Source of the DNA: Glycomyces sp. YM15
Lineage (GTDB): Bacteria > Actinomycetota > Actinomycetes > Mycobacteriales > Micromonosporaceae
DNA length: 48,537 nucleotides
Assembly (NCBI RefSeq): GCF_016918015.1
Contig: NZ_JAERMK010000029.1
Location: 1-48,537 of the forward strand
Direction of reading: 5' to 3'
In this document: piece by piece, positions 28,534-37,533 of the stretch
Numbering within the stretch: the stretch's first letter is position 1
Layout of the letters: each line of letters opens with the position of its first letter
Position numbers and translations under genes: made by a program
Notes under the pieces: generated by a model
Database searches by the model: none
What the model was told of the DNA's origin: nothing
What the model saw: the letters and a program-made list of their open reading frames with translations, nothing else

Positions 28534-30452
28534 GCGATCCCGCGGGTGCCGTCCTCGTCCACGTAGCTGACGGCCGCGCCGGTGCCGACCGGGCTGAGCT
28601 GCGCGTCGTGGCACCAGTTCGCCGGGATCGCCGCGTCGTCACGCTGTTCGGCCGGGAACGCGACCTCGCTCGCCTGCCCCTGCTCGACCTGGTAGAGGCG
28701 GCAGTCCGGGCGGTTCGGGTCGAGTGAGAGGTCGGCCGCGAGCATCGCCCGGTTGTCGGGCAGCACCGTCGCCCAGCCGCGCGCGACCTCCGGGTCCAGC
28801 GGCGTGAAGCCCAGCCGCACCGCCCTGCGGTACAGGCGCTCGCCCGACGCCGCGTCGTACGCCATCACCCCGAGCCACGACCCCTCGCGGTCCTTCGCGC
28901 TGAAGCATTCGATGATCTGCACGGTGCGGCGTTCGGTCGCCGCGGCCCGTGCCTTCGCCTCCCCGCCCGCGGCCACGCCCGGCGCGGGCGCCGCGGTCGG
29001 CTGCGACAGGTGCAGCGTCCCGCCGCAGGCCGAGGAGTTCGTGGCGCCGAACGTCTGGTCGGCCACCCGCCAGCGCTCGGTCCCGTCCGCGATCGCGTAG
29101 GCGATGAGCTGGTGCTCGAAGCGGCGCGCGGAGAACGGGCCGTCGGTCACGCGGTGCTCGATGCGGCTGTCGAGCACGATCGTGTCCTCGGTGACAAGGA
29201 AGGATTCGGGGACGACCACGGCGCTCCGGTCGATCTCCTGGTGCCAGGCGGCGGTGCCGTCGTCGAGGTCGAAGGCGAGCACGATGTCGCGGGCGATGGA
29301 CCGGTCGGGGGCGGGGACGCAGTCGGCGAGCACGAGTGCGCGGGCGGCGGCGACCTGGGCGGCGGTGCCCTCGCACCCGTCGGGCATGACGGCCTCCCAC
29401 ACCGCGTGGCCGCCGAAGTCGTAGACGGTGAAGGTCTCGCTGCGGTCCTTGGTGAACAGGAGGCGGTCGTCGGCGAGGGCGAGGAGGACCCCCGGCGCGC
29501 CGTCGAAGTCGGCGGTGGCGACTTCGCCGCCGTCGCGGGCGTTCAGGACGCGGGTCTGGAAGTCGCCGTTGTTGTCGGCGCGGGGGCCGGTGAGCGCGAC
29601 GAGGTCCTGGGCCTGGGAGAGCACGGGCGGCTGGGAGGCGAACCAGTTCCAGCGGCGGTGGTACCAGATGGCGGCGCCGGTCGCGGGGTCGAGCATGGTC
29701 ACGGCCTGCGGGGTCGGGGCGGCGGGGTGGTCGGTGCGCAGGAGGCCGTACGGGGTGTCGGTGAAGCGCCCGACGCCCGCGAGGTCGGCGAGGCCGTCGA
29801 GTCCGGGGTCGGTGATGCTGCCGGTGGCGGCGGTGTCGCCGACGAGCACGTCCTGGTTGGCGAGTTCGGCCCAGCGCTGCATCGCGGGCGTGAGGGCGGC
29901 GGCGAGCATGACGACGATCGCGGTGGCGAGCACGGCGACCTTGCGGCGCAGCTGCTTCGGGGCGGGGGCGCGGCCGCCCGAGTAGCCTTCGACGACGAAT
30001 TCGGAGAGGGCCAGGAGGCCGCCGCCGACGACGCCGAAGACGTAGGCGAGGGCGGCGACGCCCGCGCGGTGGGTGATGAACTGGCCGGGTCCGGCTTCGG
30101 GCATCGAGGAGTAGACGGCCCAGCCGGCCGCGGCGGCGGAGACGGCGGCGACAAGCGCGGTGATGATGGTGCGCAGCCCGGCGTGGCTGGCGGCGGTGGC
30201 GATGACGACGGCGACGATCAGGACGGACCCGACCGTGCCGATGATCATGTAGACGCCGGAGGAGCCGGAGCTCGCGCCGGTGCCGAAGGAGGCCCAGACG
30301 AGAAGCGCCGCCCAGCAGAGGAGGGCGGTGATCCCGGCGGCGCGCAGGAACACGCGCGCGAGCGGGCGCCCGGACCGGGACGGTTGGCCGCTGTGGTCCG
30401 CGCGGGGCGCGGCGGTGCTGGAACGGCCGGTGCCGGTGGCGCTGTGGGACAT
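28521..30452 (-). CDS. Membrane protein with PQQ-like beta-propeller domain
   Basis: This 643-aa protein has a hydrophilic N-terminus of about 30 residues and five predicted membrane spans up to about residue 195 (for example AAGITALLCWAALLVWASF and VAVLATAIVVMLAAAL). A large extracytoplasmic domain follows. Its repeating pattern, such as TMLDPATGAAIWYHR, AFDLDDGTAAWHQE and AYAIADGTERWRV, is that of PQQ-like (YVTN/BamB-type) beta-propeller blades. Cysteines near the end could form disulfides. No catalytic motif is seen. A scaffold or sensing role at the cell surface is plausible, but function is unknown. Confidence 0.8.
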   Translation of the reverse strand: MSHSATGTGRSSTAAPRADHSGQPSRSGRPLARVFLRAAGITALLCWAALLVWASFGTGASSGSSGVYMIIGTVGSVLIVAVVIATAASHAGLRTIITALVAAVSAAAAGWAVYSSMPEAGPGQFITHRAGVAALAYVFGVVGGGLLALSEFVVEGYSGGRAPAPKQLRRKVAVLATAIVVMLAAALTPAMQRWAELANQDVLVGDTAATGSITDPGLDGLADLAGVGRFTDTPYGLLRTDHPAAPTPQAVTMLDPATGAAIWYHRRWNWFASQPPVLSQAQDLVALTGPRADNNGDFQTRVLNARDGGEVATADFDGAPGVLLALADDRLLFTKDRSETFTVYDFGGHAVWEAVMPDGCEGTAAQVAAARALVLADCVPAPDRSIARDIVLAFDLDDGTAAWHQEIDRSAVVVPESFLVTEDTIVLDSRIEHRVTDGPFSARRFEHQLIAYAIADGTERWRVADQTFGATNSSACGGTLHLSQPTAAPAPGVAAGGEAKARAAATERRTVQIIECFSAKDREGSWLGVMAYDAASGERLYRRAVRLGFTPLDPEVARGWATVLPDNRAMLAADLSLDPNRPDCRLYQVEQGQASEVAFPAEQRDDAAIPANWCHDAQLSPVGTGAAVSYVDEDGTRGIAVVE

Positions 30453-30548
30453 GCCCTCTTTCTACCGGTCACCGTTGCCCGGAGCGGTGCTTTCGCGCAG
30501 ATCGCGAGGCGGTTTCTCCCTTGGGGCCGGTGGGCCGGACCATGGTGG

Positions 30549-30597
30549 CACCGGGCGGCGGCAGTGCGCCCCCAGGGGGCTCGCGTCGGGCCCGGTG
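30549..30597 (-). terminator. Structured terminator after thpR
   Basis: An outer 8-bp stem (caccgggc at 30549 with gcccggtg at 30590) encloses an inner stem, gccccc with gggggc. It begins directly after the thpR stop. Confidence 0.6.
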
Positions 30598-31257
30598 TCA
30601 GCCGAGGGGCGCGGTGGCGATCGGGGTGTAGAGCGGTTGCGCGCCTACGGGTCCCTTGCCGAAGTCGGAGCGGTAGAGCACGATCTCGTTCGCGGTCCAG
30701 CTGGGACCGTAGTAGCGGCGGAGGGTCAGCAGGTCTTGGGCGGCCTGCTGGTTGGTGACGCGGTCGCCCGGGCGGGCGAGGGTCACGTGCGGGCGGTACT
30801 GCTTCTGGTCGACGGGCAGGCCGCCGGCGATGAGTCCGGCGCGGATGCGGTGGACCAGGTCCACGAGCGCGGCGACGTCGCCGTCGAGCCCGGCGTAGAC
30901 GACCGAGTAGCGGCCGCGGCCGAAGCGGCCGCCGCCGGAGACGCAGAGGCGCATCGGCTCGGACTCGCGTGCCGCGGTGGCGATGACCTCGGCGGTCTCG
31001 GCGCACCGGTCGGAGGGGACGTCGCCGAGGAAGGAGAGGGTCAGGTGCCAGTTCTCTGAGCGGACGAGCCGCGTGGAGGGCGTGCGGCGGCCGGTCGCAC
31101 CGGGGCGGCTGGGAGCGCCGCGGCGGGCGATGTTGAGGTCGGCGACGACTTCGGCGAGATCGGCGAGGGCGTTGTCCGGCAGCGGGAGCGCGGCGAAAAG
31201 GCGCTCGGTGCGCACTTGGGTCGCGGCCTGCGGGACCGCGGTGGCGGAGGCACTCAC
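30598..31257 (-). CDS. thpR: RNA 2',3'-cyclic phosphodiesterase (2'-5' RNA ligase family)
   Basis: This 219-aa protein of the 2H phosphoesterase family hydrolyses 2',3'-cyclic phosphates on RNA ends. The two HxTx motifs are H71-L-T73 in WHLTLSFLG and H157-V-T159 in YRPHVTLARP. RLFAALPLP near the N-terminus is also typical. I chose the GTG at 31257 because GGAGGG lies 6 nt upstream; the frame is open 13 codons further. Cellular role is not established in bacteria. Confidence 0.9.
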   Translation of the reverse strand: MSASATAVPQAATQVRTERLFAALPLPDNALADLAEVVADLNIARRGAPSRPGATGRRTPSTRLVRSENWHLTLSFLGDVPSDRCAETAEVIATAARESEPMRLCVSGGGRFGRGRYSVVYAGLDGDVAALVDLVHRIRAGLIAGGLPVDQKQYRPHVTLARPGDRVTNQQAAQDLLTLRRYYGPSWTANEIVLYRSDFGKGPVGAQPLYTPIATAPLG

Positions 31258-31587
31258 TGGATTCCCTCCAGGGGCTCTACTCGGGGTCAGTGACACGAGC
31301 TGCGGCGAGAGGTGTGTCGTCGCGGCGCGGTCGGGGCTGTCACGATGTGACCTATCCTCGCAGTATCACGAGCGGTTAATTCAGTGAAATCCCACGGGAC
31401 GGGACAGTAATTTCGTCGAAGTAACACTCCTGTGCACGGCTGAGGCAGTGGAGGCGCAGGAGGTTCCGGGTAGGGCGGGAGCACTCGGACAACTCGCGGA
31501 AATGCGGCGATGCGCCTCGTTCAGGGAGTGGGAATCGCCGGATAACAGTGAATGAATTGTCGGATGACCCGATCGGCACGGCCCGTC
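31258..31587. other. 330-nt spacer between thpR and the MFS gene
   Basis: This gap lies between two minus-strand genes. It is somewhat less GC-rich around 31365-31425. I see no convincing ORF, RNA gene or terminator; it probably holds the thpR promoter and the MFS 3' region. A minus-strand frame at 31287-31484 is open, but its Pro-rich product looks like noise. Confidence 0.4.
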
Positions 31588-32883
31588 TCACACCGATGCG
31601 GCCTCGCCCGCGAGCGCGGCGACCGGCGGTTCGGCGGTCTCGCCCAGGGCCGCACGGCGCTTGACCTGTACCCGCTTGGCGAGGGCCAGCGCGGCGGGCG
31701 TCGCGATTCCGACGACACCCCCGAGCCACAGGCCCGCGCGGGCCCCGTAGACCTCCATGAAGACGCCGACGATGGGCGCGAACACGGCGGTCGAGCCCAG
31801 GAAGACCAGCATGTACAGACTCAGGACGCGGCCGCGGAAGTCGGCGCGGACGCCCATCTGGACGCGTTGGTTGGCGGCCTGCGCGTAGTAGACCATCGCG
31901 AAACCGGTGGGCGCCAGCAGGCCCATCGCCGACCACAGTGAGGGTGCGAATCCCACGAGCAGGGTCCCGACGCCGAGCAGGGCCGAGGAGGCGAGCATCG
32001 TGTTCAGGCTCGGGCGGGTCGAGCGGCGTCCGGAGGCGAGCGACCCGGCGAGCGCGCCGACCGCGAGCGCGGTGAGCAGCAGGCCGTAGGAGTCGGCGCC
32101 GGTCTCGAACTCGGTGCGGGCGAGCATCGAGAGGGTGAGCGCGAAGTTGAACGTGAAGCCCGAGACGAGCAGGGAGACGATGAGGACGGCGATGATGTCG
32201 GGCCGGGCGGCGGTGTAGCGCAGGGCGTCGCGGATGCCGCCGGCGGCGGCGTCGCGACGGACCGGGTTGGAGACGCTGCGGCGCAGGAGGACCGCGCAGG
32301 CCAGGGCGGGGCCGAGGAAGATGCACGCGCACATGACGATGACGGTGCCGGTGGAGGTGAGCGCGATGAGCACTCCGGCGAGCGCGGGGCCGGCGATGCG
32401 GCTCATGTTGAAGATGGCGCTGCCGAGGCCGACGGCGTTCGGGAGGGCCTCGCGGTCGACGAGTTCGGAGTAGAAGGCCTGGCGGGCGGGGCCTTCGATG
32501 ACGGCGACCGAGCCGAAGGCGGCCATGCCGACGTAGACCATCCACAGTTCGATGTGCCCGGTGAGCACGACGCCGGCGAGTCCGGCGGTGACCGTCGCCG
32601 ATGCGAGCGAGCAGAGCAGCAGGACGCGGCGCTTGTCGAAGCTGTCGGCGATCTTGCCGCCTTGGAGGCCGAAGAGGAGGTAGGGGCCGAACTGGAGGGC
32701 GAGGGTCCAGCCGAGGGCGGTGCCGGAGTTGCCGGAGAGCTCGAGCACGAGCCAGCTGATGGCGGTGGTCTGGAGCCAGAACCCGAGGGTGCCCAGCAGC
32801 TGCCCGGCGGCGTAGATGCGGAAGCCGGGGTAGGACAGCGCACGGAAGGTGCGATGCAGCTGACTGAGGATGACCGGAGACAT
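31588..32883 (-). CDS. MFS transporter, EntS/MFS_3 type
   Basis: This 431-aa protein has 10-12 predicted membrane spans. The first starts after the conserved FRIYAAGQLLGTLGFWLQ, and the loop DSFDKRRVLLLCSL between spans 2 and 3 is the MFS signature. The sequence resembles the enterobactin-exporter-like MFS_3 group (VIEGPARQAFYSELV, SRIAGPALAGVL), which export small molecules; substrate is unknown. I chose the ATG at 32883; an in-frame TTG lies three codons upstream. An imperfect 22-nt inverted repeat lies about 20 nt before the start. Confidence 0.85.
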   Translation of the reverse strand: MSPVILSQLHRTFRALSYPGFRIYAAGQLLGTLGFWLQTTAISWLVLELSGNSGTALGWTLALQFGPYLLFGLQGGKIADSFDKRRVLLLCSLASATVTAGLAGVVLTGHIELWMVYVGMAAFGSVAVIEGPARQAFYSELVDREALPNAVGLGSAIFNMSRIAGPALAGVLIALTSTGTVIVMCACIFLGPALACAVLLRRSVSNPVRRDAAAGGIRDALRYTAARPDIIAVLIVSLLVSGFTFNFALTLSMLARTEFETGADSYGLLLTALAVGALAGSLASGRRSTRPSLNTMLASSALLGVGTLLVGFAPSLWSAMGLLAPTGFAMVYYAQAANQRVQMGVRADFRGRVLSLYMLVFLGSTAVFAPIVGVFMEVYGARAGLWLGGVVGIATPAALALAKRVQVKRRAALGETAEPPVAALAGEAASV

Positions 32884-33084
32884 TGCATGCAAGGATATCT
32901 ACTTACCGGTCGGCTAGCCAGTAACCGTGATCGACTTCTCGCAATCCGGCGGGCCGCTCTGCGGCGCGCAAGAAGGCGCGCCGGGCCCGAAGTCCTGCCG
33001 CGCCATGCGGGTGGCCCCGGGTACCCGCCCGTTCCCACCTTCACCACTACCAGTGAAAAGGACACGGTCTCATACGGGTACGAC

Positions 33085-33117
33085 AAAGGCCCGCGATCGA
33101 ACAGATCACGGGCCTTC
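33085..33117 (-). terminator. Hairpin terminator downstream of sepH
   Basis: A 13-14-bp stem (gaaggcccgtgatc with gatcgcgggccttt, one G-U wobble, on the minus strand) has a 5-nt loop and is followed by a short T-rich stretch. It lies beyond the 24-bp repeat array and before the MFS promoter region. Confidence 0.75.
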
Positions 33118-33130
33118 TTCGCGTTTTGCC

Positions 33131-33257
33131 GCTTGTCGGGGAAGCCGCTCGGAAGCCTGCCGGCGGAGCCGCTCTACTGCTTGTCGGCCGGGCCGCACTA
33201 CTGCTTGTCGGCGGAGCCGCTCTACTTCTTGTCAGCCGAGCCGAACAGGACGTCGTC
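33131..33257 (-). repeat. 24-bp tandem repeat spanning the sepH stop codon
   Basis: Units with a 24-nt period are anchored on cttgtc at about 33179, 33203 and 33227, with two degenerate units from 33131 and a weak one at 33251. The unit at 33203-33226 carries the sepH stop (TAG, 33222-33224). On the gene strand, the downstream units would read DKQ-stop again, in the same frame as the true C-terminus DKK-stop. The array lies between the stop and the terminator at 33085-33117. Confidence 0.85.
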
Positions 33258-34244
33258 CCAGCCCGGGAGCTGGTTGCGGGGCTTCGAGCCGGCCGCGGCG
33301 AGCGGCGGCGTGTTCATGTCGTCCTCGGCGACCGAGCGCTTGCCCGGACGCAGCACCGCGAGCGAAGGCACCTCCGGCGTCTCGCGCTGCTCCTGCGAAG
33401 ACGTGCCCGGCAGACCCAGCTGCGAAGTCCGCTTCCCGCGACCCGCCATGTCGTCGAGGGGACGCTCCAGCACCTCCCGCAGGCGGTCGCGCCGCAGCGG
33501 GTCCGAGTGCGAACCGTCGTCCTCGCGCTCGCGCAGCCCGTGCATCGGGTCGCGCGAAGGCCGCACCGGATCACCCGGGCGCACCCCGAGCTCCGAGACC
33601 GACTCCTGATGGCCGGGCATCTGCTGCGGCAGCGGCGTCGAGAGGAACTGCGCCATCTCGTCGTCCGGCGTCACGGTCTGGCGGACCCGGTCGAGCTTCC
33701 AGCGCGCCCTCGCGGTCGTCTTGCCCGACGACCACGAAGCCTGCACGAGCCACGAGCCGTCCTCGGTGCGCCACGCGTCCCACGAGACCGCCTCGGGGTC
33801 CACCCCGTGCGTCCCGAGCTTCACGTCGACCACATTGGACATGCGTTCGCCGCGTTCCGAGGTCGCCAGCCGCGAACGGCGGGCGGCCTGGGCGAGCATC
33901 GCGCGCTCCTGCAGCACCGGCCCGGCGTAGCGCAGGACCCGATCGACCGCGACCTGCGCGGACGCGGCGATGTCCTCGGCGCTCTCACCGGCTCGGATGC
34001 GGGTCTGGATGTCGCGAGGGGAAAGACTGACTGCGGCGGGGCGCTGCGGCACAGGGCGGCGCGAGGCCTCGGGCCGACTGGGCGCACCCTCTACTTTGGC
34101 CCGGAGCGCGCTGCCGCCCTCGGGGACGTCGACCACGGCCGCGACACGCTCGTCGATCGGCAGCGCGAGCAGCCTCCCGAGTTCGTCGGCGAGCACCAGC
34201 GCATGACCGTCCTCTGAGAGGGCTACGAACCGTACCGGCCTCAT
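33222..34244 (-). CDS. sepH: Cell division regulator SepH (DUF3071)
   Basis: This 340-aa protein helps FtsZ assembly at division sites in Streptomyces and mycobacteria. The N-terminal DUF3071 domain starts MRPVRFVALSEDGHALVLAD and contains LSPRDIQTRIRAGESAEDIA (helix-turn-helix-like, about residues 74-93) and VSWDAWRTEDGSWLVQ. The long middle is disordered and charged. The end LPGWDDVLFG is the conserved C-terminal motif. GGAAAGG precedes the ATG. The divergent DUF2530 and nearby DUF3027 genes are its usual actinobacterial neighbours. A 24-bp repeat spans its stop. Confidence 0.93.
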   Translation of the reverse strand: MRPVRFVALSEDGHALVLADELGRLLALPIDERVAAVVDVPEGGSALRAKVEGAPSRPEASRRPVPQRPAAVSLSPRDIQTRIRAGESAEDIAASAQVAVDRVLRYAGPVLQERAMLAQAARRSRLATSERGERMSNVVDVKLGTHGVDPEAVSWDAWRTEDGSWLVQASWSSGKTTARARWKLDRVRQTVTPDDEMAQFLSTPLPQQMPGHQESVSELGVRPGDPVRPSRDPMHGLREREDDGSHSDPLRRDRLREVLERPLDDMAGRGKRTSQLGLPGTSSQEQRETPEVPSLAVLRPGKRSVAEDDMNTPPLAAAGSKPRNQLPGWDDVLFGSADKK

Positions 34245-34453
34245 GCCTTTCCACCCCTCGCGTGTCGTCTGTCAGCGCCGCATCGCCAGCTCATCCGAGC
34301 GTACGCCCAACCCTACCGGCGGACCACAACCGGCGGGGTGCCGATAACGGATCGCCTTACCTCCAAGGAATCCCGCGGCGCCCCGGCCCGCTCGCTTCGA
34401 CGCGACGCCGTTTCATGTCATCGTGACCGATTGTCGCAGGCACTGACGCAGCG

Positions 34454-34459
34454 TACATT
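34454..34459 (+). promoter_or_regulatory. Leaderless-type -10 box of the DUF2530 gene
   Basis: TACATT is followed by 6 nt and the GTG at 34466. Confidence 0.5.
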
Positions 34460-34465
34460 GGCAGC

Positions 34466-34795
34466 GTGTCCACCGACGGAACTTCCCAGCCACCGGCCTC
34501 GCCCGGCTCGTCGGCCTCCCCGCGCGAGGCGTACCAGCGCGTCAAGCGCGCCCCGGAGCTGCCCGCCCCTGAAGCGGTGAAGATGCGGATGGCCCCGATC
34601 GCCGCGATCGGCACTCTACTGTGGGCGGTCGCCCTGGTGCTGACGCAGATCTTCCGCGAGGAGCTGGCCGACGCGGGCCGCGAGTGGTGGGCCGCCTGTG
34701 CCCTCACCGGCGTGGTCATCGGCATCCTCGGCACCGCCGGCATGGCGCTGGCCGACAGGAAGCACTTCAGTGGAGCGAAGCGGAACCGAAACTAG
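34466..34795 (+). CDS. DUF2530 small membrane protein
   Basis: This 109-aa protein has two membrane spans (about residues 42-60, IAAIGTLLWAVALVLTQIF, and 74-93) and a Ser/Pro-rich N-terminus. It matches the DUF2530 family found beside DUF3027 in actinobacteria; function is unknown. The 173 nt after the stop, to the convergent DUF3027 gene, repeat the gene's final agcgaagcggaaccgaa in degenerate form around 34808 and contain no other feature. Confidence 0.85.
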   Translation: MSTDGTSQPPASPGSSASPREAYQRVKRAPELPAPEAVKMRMAPIAAIGTLLWAVALVLTQIFREELADAGREWWAACALTGVVIGILGTAGMALADRKHFSGAKRNRN

Positions 34796-34968
34796 AGGAC
34801 GAGCGGCGCAGCAAGCGGAGCCGAAGCGAGCCGCGGAGCGGTGCAACGGGAACCGGCGCCGGCGGCAGAGGGACTCAACAGCCGAAGCCAGCGCAGCGGC
34901 GCCCAAGCTGAGGCGCAGCGAGGAAACCATGACAGCGGTTGAAGCGCGCCGTCGTTCCGACCGCGCCG

Positions 34969-35748
34969 TCAGAGGATCTCGGAGCCCTCGTCGTCGTAGA
35001 TGACCTCGGACTTCTCGACGCCCTGCGGGGTCGTGTCGACGAACTCGCTGATCTGGGAGTGCGCGCCGCAGCCGTGGTCGGCCGAGACGACGCGGGCGTC
35101 CTCGGAGGAGTACAGGTTCGCGCAGGCGCCGAAGGCCAGGCGCATCGAACCGGCCAGCGGCAGGAAGAATCCGCAGGTCCCGCACCGGGCGGCCGCCGGG
35201 GCGGCCTCGGCGATCGGCGCGGTCGGGCCGCGGTCGCCGTCGTACCAGCGCTGCGCGGCCTCGGCGCGGCCTTCGCGGTTCATCACGCGCTCGCGGCCGA
35301 GTCCGAGCTCTTGGGCGATGTCCTCGACGGCCTCGTCGTCGGAGAGCTGGTAGGCGGGCATGAGCCGGTCGTCGTCGTCCTCGGTCGGGAGGACTTCGCC
35401 GGTACCGACCTCGCCGCCCTGGAGCCGCTCGGCCCACGGGACCCACGCCGGGGAGCGGAGCGCTTCCGGGCCGGGCAGGAGCGCGGACTCGGAGACGGTG
35501 GCGACGCGGGCGCGGGGCGCGCGCGTGAGCACGACGGCCCAGCGCCAGCCGCGGTAGCCCGGCAGCGTGCAATCGAAGTAGTGGGTGACGACCCGTTCGG
35601 TCTCGGCTTCCACGCCGAGGTGCTCACCGACTCCGTCGCCGGCCTCTTCGGCGGCCTCGCGGGCCAGGTCGAGGGCGTCGGCGAGGACCCGGTCCAGGCG
35701 CGGTTTGCGGCTGCGGGTCTTGGCGGCGGCGGTAGAGGTGTCAGGCAC
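34969..35748 (-). CDS. DUF3027 protein
   Basis: This 259-aa actinobacterial protein has unknown function. The N-terminal region (about residues 10-100) includes HYFDCTLPGYRGWRWAVVL. The C-terminal region carries a probable zinc-binding motif: CGTCGFFLPL, then ACANLYSSEDARVVSADHGCGAHS, where Cys and His could bind metal. I chose the GTG at 35748 because a TATGCT box lies exactly 7 nt upstream; the ATG at 35760 lies inside that box. It diverges from mqnB. Confidence 0.88.
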   Translation of the reverse strand: MPDTSTAAAKTRSRKPRLDRVLADALDLAREAAEEAGDGVGEHLGVEAETERVVTHYFDCTLPGYRGWRWAVVLTRAPRARVATVSESALLPGPEALRSPAWVPWAERLQGGEVGTGEVLPTEDDDDRLMPAYQLSDDEAVEDIAQELGLGRERVMNREGRAEAAQRWYDGDRGPTAPIAEAAPAAARCGTCGFFLPLAGSMRLAFGACANLYSSEDARVVSADHGCGAHSQISEFVDTTPQGVEKSEVIYDDEGSEIL

Positions 35749-35755
35749 GCTTTCA

Positions 35756-35761
35756 AGCATA
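35756..35761 (-). promoter_or_regulatory. Leaderless-type -10 box of the DUF3027 gene
   Basis: On the minus strand TATGCT is followed by 7 nt and the GTG at 35748. Confidence 0.55.
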
Positions 35762-35912
35762 GGTCAGCTCGCGGCTCCACCTGGCGGACGGTGCGTCCGG
35801 TGGGAAGCGGAATACACCACATTCCGCGATCGGAGGGGCGGAGGCGGAACGGCGGTGCGCCGCGAGGCGTTCGCCACGGCTGCGGCGGCATCCGCCGCCG
35901 CCGAGCGCCCGG

Positions 35913-35918
35913 TAGCTT
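35913..35918 (+). promoter_or_regulatory. Leaderless-type -10 box of mqnB-mqnD
   Basis: TAGCTT is followed by 7 nt and the ATG at 35926. Confidence 0.55.
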
Positions 35919-35925
35919 TGAGCCC

Positions 35926-36540
35926 ATGCGAATACTCGTCGTGTGCGCGGTCCCCGAGGAAGCCCAGGCCGTCGAGGCCGGGCGCTCACTCCGCCACGAG
36001 CTGGACGTCCTCGTCTGCGGCGTCGGACCGGCCGCCGCGGCGGCCGCCACCGCCCGGACCATCGCCGAGAACAGCCACATGGGCCGTGCCTACGACGTCG
36101 TCGTGAACGCCGGCATCTGCGGCGCGTTCCCCGGCAAGGCCCGGATCGGCGACCTCCTCATCGCCACCGACTCGGTCGCCGCCGAGCTCGGCGTCGCGCT
36201 TCCCTGGCGGTTCCAGCCGATCGACGAGATCGGGTTCGGCACCAACCGGATCGGCTGCAACACCGTGCTGACGGTCGCGGTCGAGGGCGTGCGCGGCGAG
36301 ATCCTCACGCTCGCCTCGATCACCGGCTCCGACGGGCTCGCCGCGAACCTCGCCCACCGCTACCCCGACGCGATCGGGGAGGCGATGGAGGGCTTCGGCG
36401 TCGCCACGGCCGCGCAGCAGGCGGGGCTGCCGTTCGCCGAGATCCGCGCCGTCTCGAACTACATCGGCGACCGCGACGTCGAGAACTGGGACTGGAACGC
36501 CGCCCTGAAGACGCTGACCACCGGCATCAGGGAGCTGTAG
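35926..36540 (+). CDS. mqnB: Futalosine hydrolase MqnB
   Basis: This 204-aa nucleoside-phosphorylase-fold enzyme removes the base from futalosine in the alternative menaquinone pathway. VNAGICGAFPG and EAMEGFGVATAAQQAGLPF are family signatures, as is the end RDVENWDWNAAL. It is followed 2 nt later by mqnD, and the two act in consecutive parts of the pathway. This indicates that the organism makes menaquinone through futalosine rather than through the classical Men route. Confidence 0.93.
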   Translation: MRILVVCAVPEEAQAVEAGRSLRHELDVLVCGVGPAAAAAATARTIAENSHMGRAYDVVVNAGICGAFPGKARIGDLLIATDSVAAELGVALPWRFQPIDEIGFGTNRIGCNTVLTVAVEGVRGEILTLASITGSDGLAANLAHRYPDAIGEAMEGFGVATAAQQAGLPFAEIRAVSNYIGDRDVENWDWNAALKTLTTGIREL

Positions 36541-36542
36541 AC

Positions 36543-37421
36543 ATGGCGGCACTCGGGATCCCGTTCGAGCTCGATCCGGCGGGCGCACTGCATCTGGCGC
36601 ACTCGCCCTGCCCGAACGACACCTTCATCTATCACGCGTGGACCTCGGGCCTCATCGACGGCGCCCCGGCGACCCGTCTGACGTTCGCGGACATCGACGT
36701 CACCAACACCGCCTGCGCGCGAGGCGAGTTCGACGTCGCCAAGGTCTCGTACGCGGCCCTGCCGTACCTCGGCGACGAGTGGCGGCTGCTGCCCGCGGGC
36801 GGCGCGCTCGGCCGCGGGTGCGGTCCGCTCGTGCTCACCGCCGACGGGTCCACTGCCGGAGGGGGCACTGTCGGGGACCTCGCCGGGAAGCGTGTGGCGG
36901 TGCCCTCGGACCGCAGCACCGCGTTCATGCTGTTCAACCTGTGGCTGCGCGATCTCGGTTCACCGGAGGTGACGTGGGAGGTCGTGCCGTTCGACCAGAT
37001 CATGCCCGCGGTGCGCGACGGCCGCTTCGACGCCGGGCTCGTGATCCACGAGGCCCGGTTCACCTACGGCGAGTACGGGCTCCGGTCCATTGTCGACCTC
37101 GGCGAATGGTGGGAGGAGAGCACCGGCTGCCCGATCCCGCTCGGCGCGGTCGTCGCGAAGTCCCACCTCGACACCGACGCGGTCACCGCCGCGATCCGGG
37201 CGTCACTGGACTACGCGTGGGCGCACCCCGAGGCGAGCCGCGCGTACGTCGCCGAGCACGCGCAGGAGATGTCGGACGACGTGTGCCGCATGCACATCGA
37301 CCTGTACGTGAACGAGTTCTCGCGGGACCTGGGCGCCGAAGGCCGCATGGCGGTCGAGCGGCTGCTGGGCGGCGCGGCCGAGCTGGGGCTGGTCCCGAAG
37401 CTCACGATGGCGATCCCGTAA
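36543..37421 (+). CDS. mqnD: 1,4-dihydroxy-6-naphthoate synthase MqnD
   Basis: This 292-aa periplasmic-binding-protein-fold enzyme converts cyclic de-hypoxanthine futalosine to 1,4-dihydroxy-6-naphthoate. The signature SPCPNDTFIYHAW lies at residues 21-33. VAVPSDRSTAFMLFNLWL and DAGLVIHEARFTYGEYGL, with its conserved His, are also typical. It is co-transcribed with mqnB. Other mqn genes are not in the window. Confidence 0.95.
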   Translation: MAALGIPFELDPAGALHLAHSPCPNDTFIYHAWTSGLIDGAPATRLTFADIDVTNTACARGEFDVAKVSYAALPYLGDEWRLLPAGGALGRGCGPLVLTADGSTAGGGTVGDLAGKRVAVPSDRSTAFMLFNLWLRDLGSPEVTWEVVPFDQIMPAVRDGRFDAGLVIHEARFTYGEYGLRSIVDLGEWWEESTGCPIPLGAVVAKSHLDTDAVTAAIRASLDYAWAHPEASRAYVAEHAQEMSDDVCRMHIDLYVNEFSRDLGAEGRMAVERLLGGAAELGLVPKLTMAIP

Positions 37422-37481
37422 GGACATCGGCGTAGCGGCCCCGTGACCCGAGCGTTCCATTCCGGTCGGTTCATGCCACGC

Positions 37482-37487
37482 TAGGCT
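37482..37487 (+). promoter_or_regulatory. -10 box of the cold-shock gene
   Basis: TAGGCT lies about 46 nt before the GTG at 37534, giving a short 5' leader of about 40 nt, unlike the leaderless neighbours. GAGG lies about 7 nt before the GTG. Confidence 0.45.
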
Positions 37488-37533
37488 TGACTGACTCATC
37501 AGTTCCTGCAGACGAGAAGTTCGAGGTTCAGCG

